64,000 nt of DNA from Kingdonia uniflora (lineage: Eukaryota > Streptophyta > Magnoliopsida > Ranunculales > Circaeasteraceae): assembly GCA_014058105.1 (NCBI GenBank), contig JACGCM010002752.1, positions 1,488,001 to 1,552,000 on the forward strand. The letters are read 5' to 3'. The first letter of the stretch is position 1. Each line of letters starts with the position of its first letter. Positions 19,833 to 32,519 of the stretch are shown here, one piece after another. A program made the position numbers and the translations under genes. The notes below the pieces were generated by a model that was given only the letters and a program-made list of their open reading frames with translations, was not told the DNA's origin and did no database searches.

Positions 19833-22553
19833 ATGGAGATGCTCTACTCAGGAGGGAACTGTTTGGATATGACTGTGTTGGAGAGACAAAGAGCTCAGAT
19901 GAAACTACAACCCCAACAACAGCAACAATTGAGTTATTTTAACGATTCCCATTTGAATTTTAATGGTTTTAATGGTGGTTTGGTCAATGGGGACTCCATT
20001 ATTAGAGAGCTAGCATTTCGTTCAATGAGTATTGACCCAGCTCTTGAAAATGGGTTATCGGAATTGGGGTGTTACCCAATACCCAGAACCGGATTTGTGT
20101 CTAATGACTCTGGTGGTGAAGGGACCATTAATGTTGCTGTTGAGGAGACGAAGATGATGTCAGCAAATGGTACTGGTAGAGAGAGCTTTAAGAAGAGAAA
20201 AGCTGATAAGGCACAAACCCCAAAGGTGTGTGTGTGTGTTCATGATCTCCTCTATCTATCTCTGTAATAATGTGTCAGTTTTGCAGCATTTACTTAAGAT
20301 CCCATTTGTTTTGACTAAATTTAGATGCTAATATTACCAAATGCATGATACCTTAATGTAAATAATTGAGGACAAACTCTTTGAAAGCTGTTAAGTTTTG
20401 CGGAATTTATATGTATACAAGAGGTCTTAGTTTTGGATTGTTGGAGTAGTCGAATACCCCACGGACTAGTAGTGATGGGTTTTTGTGGTAGGACGTATGT
20501 CCGGCCGGGTATAGCATGGATTTGGATTTTATGCATGGATGCTTTTGATGTTTAGAGTTGTATTAAGGTTTGTTATGTATCTTATCAGGCCTTTTATAAC
20601 TAAACTTGAGATAACCTTTTCATGTTTAGACTACTAGAATTAAGTACTTACATAAGTCTTGATATGTGTACTTAATGACTAAAACAAAGATGTTCCTTTC
20701 ATGTTTGGGGTTTGATTAAGAAATACTTAACATATGTCTTAATATTGTTCCTTTTCATTGATAATGTTAGTTTTATGCTTATGATGGAGATGGTCTATTA
20801 GTCTAATTTCTCGTTTATGATACTTTTTTTGTATATCCAAGTTCTCCCCAATTTCTCGGCCCATCTCTTTGTTTTGACAAATTTCAATTTTTTTTGACTA
20901 TGTAGAGACTCGGTCATATATTGATCAGATGTGTTGTGTGTTTACTCAGGTTGTTGAAACGGAATCTGTAAATGTGAAAAAGATCAAAGTAGATGCAGAA
21001 GAAGTAGAATCCAAGGTTACAAACAAGAACAGCAACAGTAGAGAAACATCCGGAGAGACTTCTAATGATAATTCAAAAGTTTCTGAGGTTCAAAAGCCAG
21101 ATTACATCCATGTTCGAGCCCGTCGTGGGCAGGCTACCGACAGCCACAGCTTAGCCGAAAGGGTAAGGGATTACTTTGTTTCCTTACTTTATCTCCTCAT
21201 AATGGATTTGATATTGGGAATTTTTTAAACTAAATTTGCTTATTGGGGTATTTATGTAGGTGAGAAGGGAAAAAATAAGTGAAAGGATGAAGTATCTGCA
21301 AGACTTAGTCCCTGGATGTGATAAGATCATTGGCAAGGCTGGAATGCTTGATGAAATCATCAACTACGTTCAATCTCTTCAAAGACAAGTTGAGGTAACA
21401 AATCTGATCGAGCTTTTAGTGTGTATGCTTTACCATTTTGTTCTTGTCAATTCTTAAGAAAATTTCTAATTTTTCTTTCACTAATTGGTATCGTCTTTCT
21501 TCAACAGTTTCTATCCATGAAACTTGCAGCCGTTAATCCCAGACTCGATATCAACATGGACAGCTTCTTAACAAAAGAGGTAAGAACAAAGATCTTTGAA
21601 TAAGCACGTCAATGTTTTATATTCGATACTTTTGATAAGGTGGAGAGATAGGCGCAAGATCTGACTAAGTCTTTGTCATTTTATTATAATTATGCACAGA
21701 TGGTTTCTGCCTGCACCGACAACTCCTCAGCTCTCGGGCTTGTATCAGAAATGCCAAATTCAGCCTACTTCAACCAGGTGCAACAATTAGTCTCCTGCTA
21801 CCCCGAGATGGCTCTTGGTAGAACTACTGCAAGCTCACCTATGTCGATTCCAGAAGTATTCATGGGTTCTTCATGCTTCTCTGTAAGAAGTTCTTCTAAG
21901 ATCCATTGTGGTTTTCCACTTATACCTTCTTTGTATTATATGTTTTTTCTTATATCATCTTAATTCTATTAATTACAGCAAACCCAACCAGCTTCTTCTT
22001 GGGAGACTGATCTGCAAAACCTTTACAATGTGGATCTCCATCAAGGAAGGCCGGGTTCTTTTTCCTCTCTACTATTTCCAGGTAATGTTCTCTTAGTATT
22101 GGTAAATTCCATGAACATGTAGGATGTGAAGAAAGAAGAAACAAGAAACAAGAAAACGTTATCACCAGACGATTAGAACTTTCTTACATGTTTCACTGTA
22201 ATGGACATCGAAGGATAAATAACGTTAGGATCAACTTTCACTTGTCACAATGAATCTCGAAAATAAAGAATAACTGCCGACCATGGATTAACTTGGTTTA
22301 CCTCATTAATGGACATTGAAGTACTAATAGCATTCCCTAGATGAGATTTTCCTATCACAAAAATTTCAGATCAGATCACTAGTCTCTCCTTAGCCAGATC
22401 TCAATTACCTCATATGTTTCTGCATGATTTCACACCTTCTTCCCCTTATCTGATACTAGTATTTTGGATCAAAAATTTCTTAACCATTGGAAAGAATCTA
22501 ACCTTGGTCTTTCTCATTTTGCAGGCGCTAACAATCTTAAGATGGAGATGTGA
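19833..22553 (+). CDS. bHLH63-like: bHLH transcription factor, CIB1/bHLH63-like
   Basis: CIB1 is a nuclear bHLH factor that binds photoactivated cryptochrome 2 and promotes flowering. Seven exons join with GT-AG introns: 19833-20225, 20950-21162, 21260-21394, 21508-21579, 21700-21882, 21979-22081 and 22525-22553, giving 375 codons plus TGA. The N-terminus has [13 protein letters not shown], a signature I recall from CIB1, followed by a short poly-Gln run. A basic patch KKRKADK follows near residue 122. The bHLH domain spans the exon 2-3 join: [20 protein letters not shown] then [16 protein letters not shown] ... [20 protein letters not shown]. The His-Glu-Arg DNA-contact pattern appears as H-x-x-x-E-R-x-[16 protein letters not shown] follows, as in subfamily XII. 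Start at 19833: it is the first ATG after the TATA box, and an in-frame upstream codon at 19821 is TTG. No lesions seen; this is the one intact protein gene here. Confidence 0.93.
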
Positions 22554-24789
22554 ATGTAGATTTCTTGAAGCAGAAGTTTGCCTCAAACATAAGAAATCCT
22601 GATTCTTTCTATACTACATAGTTTTAGTCCCGTATGTATATTTGCAACGTTTAGTCATAACAACAGCGTTGTATTAGTCATCCAACTCTGTTTTCTCACG
22701 GATTGTAATTTTTGAAACAAATATGTACGATATCTGATTTATCATCAAAGGCAATATATACTACTTTGTCTCCCAACAGTCCCCTTTATCAATTTGTGTT
22801 GCACTTTGTTGAGAAACTTGAGGCCTGACAGGAAGGGATAGAAAGGCGGTACGGGATTCCTTTTCTAGTCTTTTGTAACGGTATCCATTAACGGTTGTTG
22901 TAACCCTTTTTGAAGTAATGGGGAAGGACCACTGGTACCAAAGGGGTTTGATAGTGATAGAGAGGATATTGAAGGGAATTAAGTTAGTTGGTGTTCTAAA
23001 TCTTGTGGGGACTGAAGAGGAGATTTTGTGTAGATGATGAAAGAGAAGGTGATATACATTCATTGGTGTAAACTGCATTTGTGTTGGATGACACTAATAA
23101 GGGTTGCTTTCCAACTTCGAGCCTTCGGTGACAGAGAACGACATCCATCGATACCCCAAGGTGAATTATTATTTGAGTAAATTTTTGATAGTTTTCAAAA
23201 TGCAACTAAAGACCGTAAGTTGAGAAATGCTTACAACCACAAAAGCGGCGTTTTTTTGTCCAAGATGAATACTAAGAACCAATTACACAGCATAGAAAGT
23301 CAATTCTCTTGCTTACAACTCAATAAAATAGGTGTATTCTTGGAGTATGTCCTCCGACCATTGGAGGTTTTTCGCAAAAATGTCTGTAATATGTTATGTG
23401 ACTGGAAACTTGCTTCTAAACTTGGATTACCATTTGTATGGTTTTGCGCATTTCCAACTTACAGTAGGCTAGTTGCATTTGCCATCATAATTTTGTCCAA
23501 TTATTCAAGTTGAAGGTGTCAGGATCAGTGGACGTCCTTCTGTATCGGCCTAAGAGAGACGTCGCGAGCCACCACCCTTTGCAGTTTCCAAGAGAACAGT
23601 AGTAGTTTAGACCAATGAATGAATGGATATCGCGCCTTCCCCCACCTTCATTCATGTCTTCAACCTCCCTTGCCCCCACCAAGTTCAGAATATTTCTCTA
23701 TCTCTATCTGCCTTTTTGGTACTGTTGTCCCCCCTGCATAATTTCCCACTGTCGCAAAAGGTCATATTTTCATTACGAAGGACACTGTTTATTAACAAGT
23801 TAACCATTTTTTATTTTTTTACCTTCAACATGTTTAACTTCGCTATCAAACTTGACAAAACTTCAGTGAGAAAAACTGTAGTCGTTTCCGACTGGAAATG
23901 GTAATCAAGCCACCGAAAAGAGTGTTTTGTGATAGGGAAATGCAAACATTACATTAAATGTTCTGTCCTTCTATACTCCCCAAACTCAGATCATCTTCTT
24001 CTCATCTCTCTTTCTAGGGAAATTAACCAAAAAATTGCTCACTAGTTCCAAAATACCAAATTCGTAACTTTGGGCAAAAGTTAACAAATTAAATATTTTG
24101 CATACAAAAAATTGGTACTCAAGTAACTCGACCATCTGCCACCCTACATGTACTCTTGCCAAACCTAGTCTGACCCTTAAAGTTGTAAAGTTATTTATAA
24201 TGATTTAATAAACCCTACAGCAAACCAATCACAAATAATTTAAAATATAAAATTGCTACTGTAAGTTTACTGTATCGGATGTCAAAAAATACTCACAAAG
24301 GTACATTGAAGAGCGGGAAGTTTTCTTCTCAAACCAAAAAGGTGTCTTGAAACTTCTCTTGTACACCAAAGCTCTTCTGCATCTTAAACTCGAAGCTTTC
24401 TGGTGTAAAACCAAAAACTGAACATCATCACCCCTTCGTATCTTTTGCATTATTACTTTCAATCTTTCTTAAACCCTAAAACCCCAAAACCCATCTATTT
24501 CGTTAGAAAAATTCATCCGCTCGAAAGTAATTTTTTGAAGAACTAGTTCAAACAAAGTCTGTCAAACGAATAAAATCGCCAGGCAAATATAGCTCTGCAA
24601 TATGAATAACTAAAAGTTTTCTATCATATTGTTTTGGTAGAAATATTAATGTTTATCATTGGTCTTGAATATTTCTCATCTGTGTATCCTCATTATTTCT
24701 TTATTTCAGACACATTTTGTAATTTGTCAACTGCACATTTGCCATTGGTCTGTTGAACATTTGTCATTCGTTGGCGATGTCTGCGGAAG
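22554..24789. other. 3' untranslated region, then no gene recognised
   Basis: The first 150-200 bases are probably the 3'UTR of the bHLH gene. Beyond that, ORFs such as 22761-23078 (minus) and 23220-23513 (plus) have no recognisable motif. The stretch before 24790 may be the left flank of the MULE element; I could not identify its terminal repeat. Confidence 0.5.
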
Positions 24790-26645
24790 TTGTACTATTT
24801 ATTTTCTTTAGTTATGGAGGAAAATTGTGTGCATCGTAAAAACGGGGGACATGCCACTTATTCTGGAGGACGTTCGAAAATGGCTAAAATTTTATATCTC
24901 ACGATACTCGAGGAGTTCATCAGTAACCTGCAGCAAACAAGTAAGATATACAATTTCGTTAATGGTTATGCCCTAACGATTTCATCTGCACATGACTACT
25001 TTGTAATAATAAGTATGCATTCAATGACACCAAACAATCCTATTTTGATATGGATGGTACATGAGGGTAGCAACCAGTTTCCTGATTTGAATATAGGAGT
25101 TAATCCTCACTTTGCTCCAACTAGTATCGGGGTTAGGACCACCGGTTTACCATCCCAACCCCATACTTCAGCTAGTAATTTGGGGCCTGCAAGCTTTAGG
25201 GCCACCGGATTACCTTCACAACCCCATACTTCAGCTAGTATTAATGAGCATGCCTCGGACATTCACAAAATACGTTATTTCCTTATTCGGAACGAGGTCG
25301 TCGGGGGCTCGATCCTCTCAGGGTATTGGATGACGGTAAGATCCACATACTTTCTAAAAAAAATGTATTTATCACTTGTAAGGCTTAACATTATAAGCTT
25401 CATCAGGTAATCATGCACCCGTATCAAATACAAGTACGGAACAAATAGGCTTTGACGTTCTTGTTTTTGCTGCACCTTCAAAACCCATAGCCACAGGTTT
25501 GCCTGCTTCAAATGCACCTGTCGAACCCAAAGGTGTCTCATTTACTTAGTTAACTTCTTTTGCTTTTGTTATCTACACGATTATGGTTCTGTATGCCATT
25601 TATCTTACTTACTTTTGTCATGTGTATGCTATATTTATAGTTGAACTACGTGCGGGACCAAATATGCAAAGGGAGATTGATACGGATTTTAACCACGAAC
25701 TTTATACATTAGATGTTGAATCGTATACAAAGTAATCCTATAACTCCTAACAAGTTACTTTATGGAGGTTAAGGCAGTCGACCCAGACTCAAATTCTGAT
25801 ATTCAAGTAATTGGAGAAGACAATAGGTTCTTACGGTGTTTTTGGTGTTGGGGGCCGCGAAAAAGTCATCCCACTTCCTAAGGCCAGTCGTAATGATCGA
25901 CGGTACCTTTATGAAAGGGAGATACAAAGGAACATTACTCTCAGCTCTCGGCGCTGATGCAAATAATCAAATTTTCCCACTTGCATTTGCAATTGTTGAG
26001 AGTGAGAGAACACTCAAAGTTGGACTTATTTTATGGAGAAGTTTAATTTGGGGTTAATTTCTACTGGTTTGAAACACCATTTGTTATTGTTTCCGATATG
26101 CATCAAGGAATTCTAGTAGCGGTACCAAAGGTATTTCCTAAAGCGGCTCATTCATACTACATCTACCACATAACAAACAATATCCCTACTAAACTTGAGT
26201 CAACTAAGAGCTCATTCCAGTCTGCAGCTAAAGCTCTTACATTATTCAATTTTGCGAGAATTATGGAAGAAATTAGAACATCCGATCCGGCGGGTCATAG
26301 ATACATACTCGGCATTCCAAAGACGAATTGGGCTAGCGTTTATATACCGCTCAATAGGTAAGATAATTGAGAATTTATCATTTGTCTCGCGAATACTTTT
26401 CATTTGTACATTTTCTGCTTATCATCTATCTGCCTTACTCATGTTTACATGTATGGCATTGCTTATACAAATAATGGTGAGAGCTGGAATAATATGATTT
26501 TGTATGGGAGAGAGTTGTCTGCTCATGTACTTATAGAACATATTCGCACAATATGTGGAGAAAAATCTTACGAGTACAGAGAGGAAGCCATGAAGAGTAG
26601 TAGTCGGCTAACTAAGTTTGGTATAAATTTAATGGTTAACAGAAA
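24790..26645 (+). pseudogene. MULE (Mutator-like) transposase, 5' part
   Basis: The N-terminal part (24790-25410) resembles the plant MuDR N-terminal domain, with GGRSKMAKILYLTILEEFIS and a following ALTISSAHDYF segment. The catalytic part follows: RPVVMIDGTFMKGRYKGTL (first Asp, near 25890), VIVSDMHQ (second Asp, near 26095), VFPKAAHSYYIYHI, and after a likely intron (GTAAGA near 26358) NNGESWNN (Glu, near 26480). Frameshifts near 25840 and 26020-26090 break the frame. The gene is cut at 26646 by a gypsy LTR; the rest of the same gene resumes at 39566. MULE transposases cut and rejoin Mutator-type DNA elements. Confidence 0.8.
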
Positions 26646-27120
26646 TGTAGTAGCATTTTTCCAAGAGTCAACAAGTAGAAGTTAGCAGAACTTAGTCGAA
26701 GATATTCTGTCATTCGAGAAGATATCACATCTGCAACTACAGAGCTCGACCCACTATAGTAGCCGTTACGCTTGGTCAAATAGAGCCGTTATAAGAAGAT
26801 CCGCGAAGTTCGCCCACTGCCCACCGAAATAGGAAACCATTTATTTTTGTAACTGCCTGTATCAATTATAAATACAGGCAGAACATATGTTAATCCGAAC
26901 CACAACTCTAATATTCTTCCACGTTCTCACGTCCTTACTTTTCATCAATTGTAATAACTAGTACCTATTGGATTTCTAAACGTAAATCATCCTCGAGGTC
27001 GTGGTTTTTCTCAGATTTTACTGAGTTTCCATGTAAAATCTAGCGTGTTCAAGTTTATAATTACAATTTCCTTACAGAAGTATTGGCGAAGTTTACCTTC
27101 CAGAAAACACGCCATTACAA
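26646..27120 (+). repeat. 5' LTR of the 12.9-kb gypsy element
   Basis: It begins TGTAGTAGCA and ends CCATTACA, 475 bases. A TATA-like TTATAAATAC lies near 26868. It pairs with 39092-39565, differing at roughly 40 positions by eye, mostly transitions. Confidence 0.85.
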
Positions 27121-27141
27121 TTGTCGTCGTCTGTGGGAAAA
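27121..27141 (+). other. Degenerate primer-binding region
   Basis: ATTGTCGTCGTCTGTGGGAA directly follows the LTR. It resembles the TGGCGCCGTCTGTGGGA leader start seen in many plant gypsy elements, with the first part mutated. Confidence 0.45.
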
Positions 27142-27189
27142 CTACACTTTTTCTTTACCAACTGTGATTCTAGACAGTCCCATAACAAA

Positions 27190-28700
27190 TATGAACATCA
27201 GAAGTGCCTCCAGTACTAAGAGGAAGCACAAGATCAACCCCGTACCCGCCTTTTTAGAAGCCATCGATAATGCAGTGGTTGAACTTCAAAAGCAAAAAGA
27301 ATCTGTCAGTGTCCATCGGCTTGAAGATCAACGAATCCACGCCCAAGCTCTTTAAGTCGAAAGAGATGAGAGGAGAAAAGCCCTAGAACAACAGAGCCGA
27401 ACCAATCAAAAGTGTAGCTAGTAGCATACTCCCCATATTCGGCAAGAGTAAGCCAGTACAGTGTAGTCGAAGCTGTCATACATAATCGAAAACAAATAGT
27501 ATTCGAGAAGATACCCCAAGTCCTCGACCTTCCAAAGTAACCATTGTACTTGGTCAAGAAAGAGTTGTTAGAGATCCATGAAGTTCGCTCGCTCCCCTCA
27601 AAATAGGAGATTGTTTCTTTCCTTTTGTAAACTGTATGTATCTACTATAAATACAGGCAAAAAATACATTATTCAGCACCCGACAATCCGCAACTTTACC
27701 ATCGTTACTTCTTAACCCTACTATTACTCCAAAAACTTGTAATAACTAGCATCTTACTAAATTTTACATCAAAATCCTCCCCAAGGTTGTGGTTTTTCTC
27801 AGCTTTTATTGAGTTTTCTAGATAAAATCTTGTTTATCTAGTCTTTATTACATTCTCTTTATGAATAAGTATTGGCGAAGATTCTCCTTCCGAAAAACTC
27901 GCAACTACAAGAAGAAAATATAAAATTTACGAAGACAACAAGATCGATTCATTGTCCGTCAAACGTCACCTCCCCCAGCCCGAAGTGATCATCAATCTAG
28001 AGCTACACAAAGAGAAAACTTACCAAGGGAAGAAAGAATTTGAACTTCTAGATCTTGGTCAAGGAACCCAAATAGAGCTTCTAGACACTTTGATCTTACT
28101 TCATCAGTATCGACCACCCAAGGAAGTCGGCGTACACGTCATCAGACCTCACCACCTCCTGTGAGGCAACCAGTGAGAGATAGGTTGGGACCCGAAGGAT
28201 AATGTGACTTTGATCCTCAAATTGCAGCCGCACCAAATACTCTTTAGCAATTTATCACCTTGAATGATATGAGTACTAGGATTCAAGCTATACATTTTGA
28301 CAATCCTAGCCAAAGATCTATTCTCGATAGGATCGAAACAAACCCTATTTCCCCTTATCTCAAAGTCATGTTGATTCTAAATAATTTTTACATGTCAAAG
28401 TTTCATCTATATGTGAGACTCACTGATCCTCTCATCCACGTTCGTCACTTCAAAATAGCAGTTGGATTATACTCCATACTCGATCACATGTTATGCCAAC
28501 TATTTAACATGAGCCTTAAGGAAGAACCCCTTAGGTGGTTTCATACTATTCCTGAAGGTTCGATCACCAGTTATAGTGGATCTTCGAGTCAAACTATGCA
28601 CATGCTAAGGAGCGGGAAATAATAGTCGATTCATTATTCTTTTTCGAGCAAGGTGTAAAAGAAACCTTAGCTAACTTTTACAAACATTTCCTTCAAGAAA
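27190..28700 (+). pseudogene. gag of the 12.9-kb gypsy element, split by a solo LTR
   Basis: The leader ORF (27083-27355) has a charged AIDNAVVELQKQKES stretch. After the solo LTR at 27414-27909 the frame picks up again in pieces. The block at 28260-28620 has the gag capsid pattern (F-x-Y-x-R-L-T-D-P-L-I-H-V-R-H-F then LKEEPLRWFHTIPEGSI), with FKxxFLQEKRK-like sequence after it. Stops and frame changes are frequent. Confidence 0.65.
27414..27909 (+). repeat. Solo LTR of the same family inside the gypsy leader
   Basis: This 496-bp copy begins TGTAGCTAGTAGCA and ends CAACTACA. It is collinear with the flanking LTRs (shared ATTCGAGAAGAT, ACTATAAATACAGGCA, TTGTAATAACTAGCA and TATTGGCGAAG words) but clearly more diverged. 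Flanks AAAAG (left) and AGAAG (right) could be a decayed target duplication. Confidence 0.7.
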
Positions 28701-29375
28701 AAAGAAAAATTGGGAATTCATATCCCAAAATTATCGTTCCAGCATTTACCTCCACACTCCACATCGATTCTAAAGTTCGATAAGAACTTACCTTACACAA
28801 ACCCAAGACAATAACATAAATGATCGATATTGTCAATAACTACATCGAACTCGAGCGGTCCAAGAAAGATGAAATGAAAAACTCTTCAGTCATTCATGCC
28901 AATTATGCGTTCTCATCACCACATCCAAAGCTAGTGAGTAATATTGCTCCTAAACAGCGTGGATAGACCACCGACAACATCAGGAAGATGGTTGGGAAAA
29001 CAGATAGACCCATCCCAGTCCTGCCTCCTATAACAACCACACTCTCCGTCATTTTACTAACAATAAAGGGTGATAATTTGTTTTGAGAAGCACAAACAAT
29101 TCCTGATGTACCAAACAAACCCTTATGCCAGTATCATAATATACATAGCCATGAGACTGACAACTGCTACTCCCTAATACAGATCTTTCACCTCATTCTA
29201 CTCACAGGATGACTCCACGAGTACGTAGTCAATGTCCAGAAGTTTCTCGAAGAAGAGACGAAAAGAAAAGAGGTCGAACAAGAGCAAGGGCATGTCAAGC
29301 TCATCATCTTTTTATGATTGAAATTGAGAAGGGAAAGAAGAGAAATAAAGATACAAAATCACATCCTACTGCAAG

Positions 29376-29940
29376 ATGACGTCATCAGAAAAATTTGCAA
29401 AACCTCTACCCAGCTTCAGCAAATCCAAACGTCAATATCACATTTCCTTCGAAGACTATGACACCAGCCATATCAAATATCCTCATGACGACCCATTGGT
29501 CATAATGCTTAAAGTAGGACAAGAGTACTTACACACACTTCTTGTAAATACGGGAAGTGCAACAGACGTATTACTCAAAAGAGCAATTGATGTTCTAGGC
29601 CTCAAGGATTCGGTCAAAGCTTCGACAACAACTATCACAGGGTTTAATGGTTCCAAAGAATCTGCCTTAGGAAAAATCACACTACATGTTTAAGCGGGAC
29701 CAGAAACCACCTTCATTAAATTCATAGTCATCGATTCTGAGTCAAAATATTTAGGGATCTTAGGAAGAAGTTGGCTCCATTCTATTAAGGCAGTACCATT
29801 GACATATCATCTGGCCTTACAATTTCTAACAGATCATGGTGTTTATGAAATCAAAGAGAGTCAGGCTGTAGCACGAATGTGCAAAAATACTACCATAAAC
29901 TCTCATATAATAAAACTTCTAAAGGCATAACAATTACATA
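29376..29940 (+). pseudogene. Aspartic protease region of the gypsy element
   Basis: KYPHDDPLVIMLKVGQEYLH leads into LLVNTGSATDVLLKRA, the retropepsin flap and active-site region. The catalytic motif reads Asn-Thr-Gly where an active enzyme has Asp-Thr-Gly. TTTITGFNGSKESALGKITL follows, then a stop and a continuing fragment (FIKFIVIDSESKYLGILGR). Confidence 0.7.
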
Positions 29941-30049
29941 AGGAGTCACCTCCAACGTTCGAGCAACATGACACTGAAGCGGTTGAAACCATTGAGCTCG
30001 ATGGACCATGAAGAAGTACCTTTATTGGCTCAAAACTATTATCCGAAGA

Positions 30050-31018
30050 GAAAGAAACCATGATGCAACTCTTGAAGAGAAACATCGACATCTTTTACAT
30101 GGTCTTTCCAAGAGAAGTCAGGCATTGATCCCTCAATTGCATGCCACAAGCTCAACCTCCTTTCAGATAGTAAAGTTATTGTACAGAAACGTCGATGCAA
30201 ACTTCTTTACCTTCTTCTTCGTGGGAACCCAACCCTATTGTCTAAGAAATAGCCTAAAGAAATCATCTGGACCCTAGACTGTGAATTGGCTTTCCAAGAT
30301 CTCAAAAGATACTTGGGGCATCCTCTCATAATGAGTACTCCTGTTGATGACGAAGTACTAACGATGTACTTATCAATAACAAATAAGTCCATCAGCTCCG
30401 TTCTTATTCGAGAAGATGATAGGGTAGAAAAACTAATCTACTTCATCAATAAAACTCTCATGCCTGCTAAAAAGAGATATACAACAACTGAAAAGCAGCT
30501 ACTTGCCTTGGTATACAGCTCTCAAAAACTTTGACCTTATTTCCAAGCCCACCCCATCAAAGTCATCACCAAGTTCCCTTCAAGCTCGTGCTCTCTAAAA
30601 AGGAAAAATCATGGAGGGTTCAATAATGGTCTGTGTTCCCAGGCGAATATGATATCTTCTTCGAGGCTCAGATATCGGTCAAAGGACAAGCATTACCCAA
30701 TTTTTTGGCAGATTTTTTGGTCGAAACCCCGAATGGGAAGAACTCGAAGAAGTACTGGCCAATGATTCAATCACAGAACCAGATGCATGGTCGCAAATCA
30801 TAATATAGAGAATCTTTACAAATGGGCCTGCTGGTCCACGAGGATCAGGGATCGGTATCGTCCTTGTTACACCATCCAATCAAAGATTTGAAAAAGCTAT
30901 CAAACTCAAGTTCTATGCCACCAACAATGAAACAAAGTATGAAGTTATCCTGTATAAACTGGGTCTCGCCATAGCAATTAGAGCAGAAGAAATAGTTGTC
31001 TACGTAAATTACGACTAA
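30050..31018 (+). pseudogene. Reverse transcriptase remnant and RNase H of the gypsy element
   Basis: Near 30120 the start of the polymerase region is readable (GIDPSIACHKLNLLSDSKVI). The polymerase palm, including the expected (F/Y)xDD box, is missing. The sequence jumps to the RNase H tether (DCELAFQDLKRYLGHPLIMS ... PAKKRYTTTEKQLLALVY, 30280-30530). A second RNase H-like part follows (FTNGPAGPRGSGIGIVLVTP, 30810-30900), as in TAT-type elements with a dual RNase H. Coding stops at 31018, where another insertion begins. Confidence 0.75.
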
Positions 31019-32480
31019 ACAAAATATTTATGACTATCACCTAATTCTAACTTGGCTAAATATATATATCGGGATCTAATTTGGGCTACTATAAACAACT
31101 ACATTACTTTACGGTTTTTAGAAAAACAACACTGGTCATGCTTCCAAAGAAAGATTTAAACAATTGCTCACTTTTGCAAATAATGTGCAAGTGGTAATAT
31201 TTAATAGGGAGAGGGATTTGTGGAGGGATTGAATAATAACCACTCAGTCTTCTAGTGGTTCTGCCCATGTGGTTGATAGTTCTTCATCCACCTCTTATGG
31301 AAACACTCATTCATCTCCTCTCCTCCACCACTCCCTCCTCACTACTTATCCCCAAAACCTTAAACCCCAATTCCTCTTCTCCCACTCGAATCACCCTTTA
31401 CTTTTCCACTAAGAGAAATACCACCACTATTACTGTAGTGGCTTATTCCGCATCTTGAGCTCATGCCTCATCTTCAAACTACAAATGAACTTTTGACCTC
31501 AATAATAGAGCACGTGGCACAATCACAAACATGTACAACACGAGTTTCCCAACCAATACCACTCATCCCTAATGACACTCATGTTATTAGTTGAGAGCCG
31601 TCTTGTAATAGCTTATTTTGTATCTCGGGCTCAAGCTTCATCCTCGGTCTCATCAGCATACAAGAAGTACTACTAAAGACGTAACCAAACTTTCCTCAGT
31701 TCGAGACATTATTTTTGACCTCTATACCAATAGTTCGACCTGTGCAAAGCACACAGTTAGCAATAAAACCGTTGTAAGTAGCAAATCTCAAAATGTTACA
31801 CAATCTGGTCAAAGGATATCTCACACATATTTTATAACGTCCATCATTAAAGGATTTTTTGGTCGTTAAACGGTCATATTAAAGGACCTATAAAGAGACC
31901 TGGAGAACTGCAGATGAAGGATGAAATATTCACCATAGAAAAGTTTCTACTTTATTACCATATATTTTTAAAATACTCATTGTAATAAACTAGCAATCTC
32001 AATAAGATCAACACTTTCTCGAAATCCTCAGGAGAGGTCATAGTTTTTAACCTATTCAAAGGTTTTCCATGCTAAATTATCTTGTTGTTCATTGTTTATT
32101 ATTCTTAAACGTTCTGAATTCATTTGGTGTAAAGGCTAAGCCTGAATCCCAGAACTAGGCTATTATAACTACTAACTCATACTAGGACTCAAATGTAGAG
32201 TCTGTAAGAACTGAAAAGTTCAAATTTAACTTTAAAGATGATGTTGATGGTGAAATGGGGTTTGGGTTTGGAAGAAGAAGAAGGAGAGAGGAGAAGTAGG
32301 TCATATGATGATGATGGTGATGAGTTTAAGAAATATAAAGTAATCAAACTTTAACTTACATACACATTTGAGATAAACTACTAAAAAATAATATTTTTTT
32401 GAAGATTTACTCCGGGCTATAGCCCAGGTGAGTCTTCTAGTGGTTCTGCCACTGGCTGCAATGCTCGAAGACAGTGGAAA
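31019..32480 (+). mobile_element. Nested insertion with LTR-like remnant between RNase H and integrase
   Basis: Pol coding is interrupted here and resumes near 32520. At 31840-32130 an LTR-like block (a TATA-like CCTATAAAGAGACCTGGAG, then CCTCAGGAGAGGTCATAG and TTCAAAGGTTTTCC) matches the block found in reverse at 59220-59600. The first half has no recognised feature. A 20-bp direct repeat lies at 31246-31265 and 32431-32450. Element boundaries were not resolved. Confidence 0.5.
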
Positions 32481-32519
32481 AAAAATTTAGACATCAAGGT
32501 AATCGAACATTCTAATCTC

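Noticed and set aside
22761..23205. Two overlapping minus ORFs downstream of the bHLH gene
   Set aside because: No motif recognised; could be retroelement debris but nothing supports a call.
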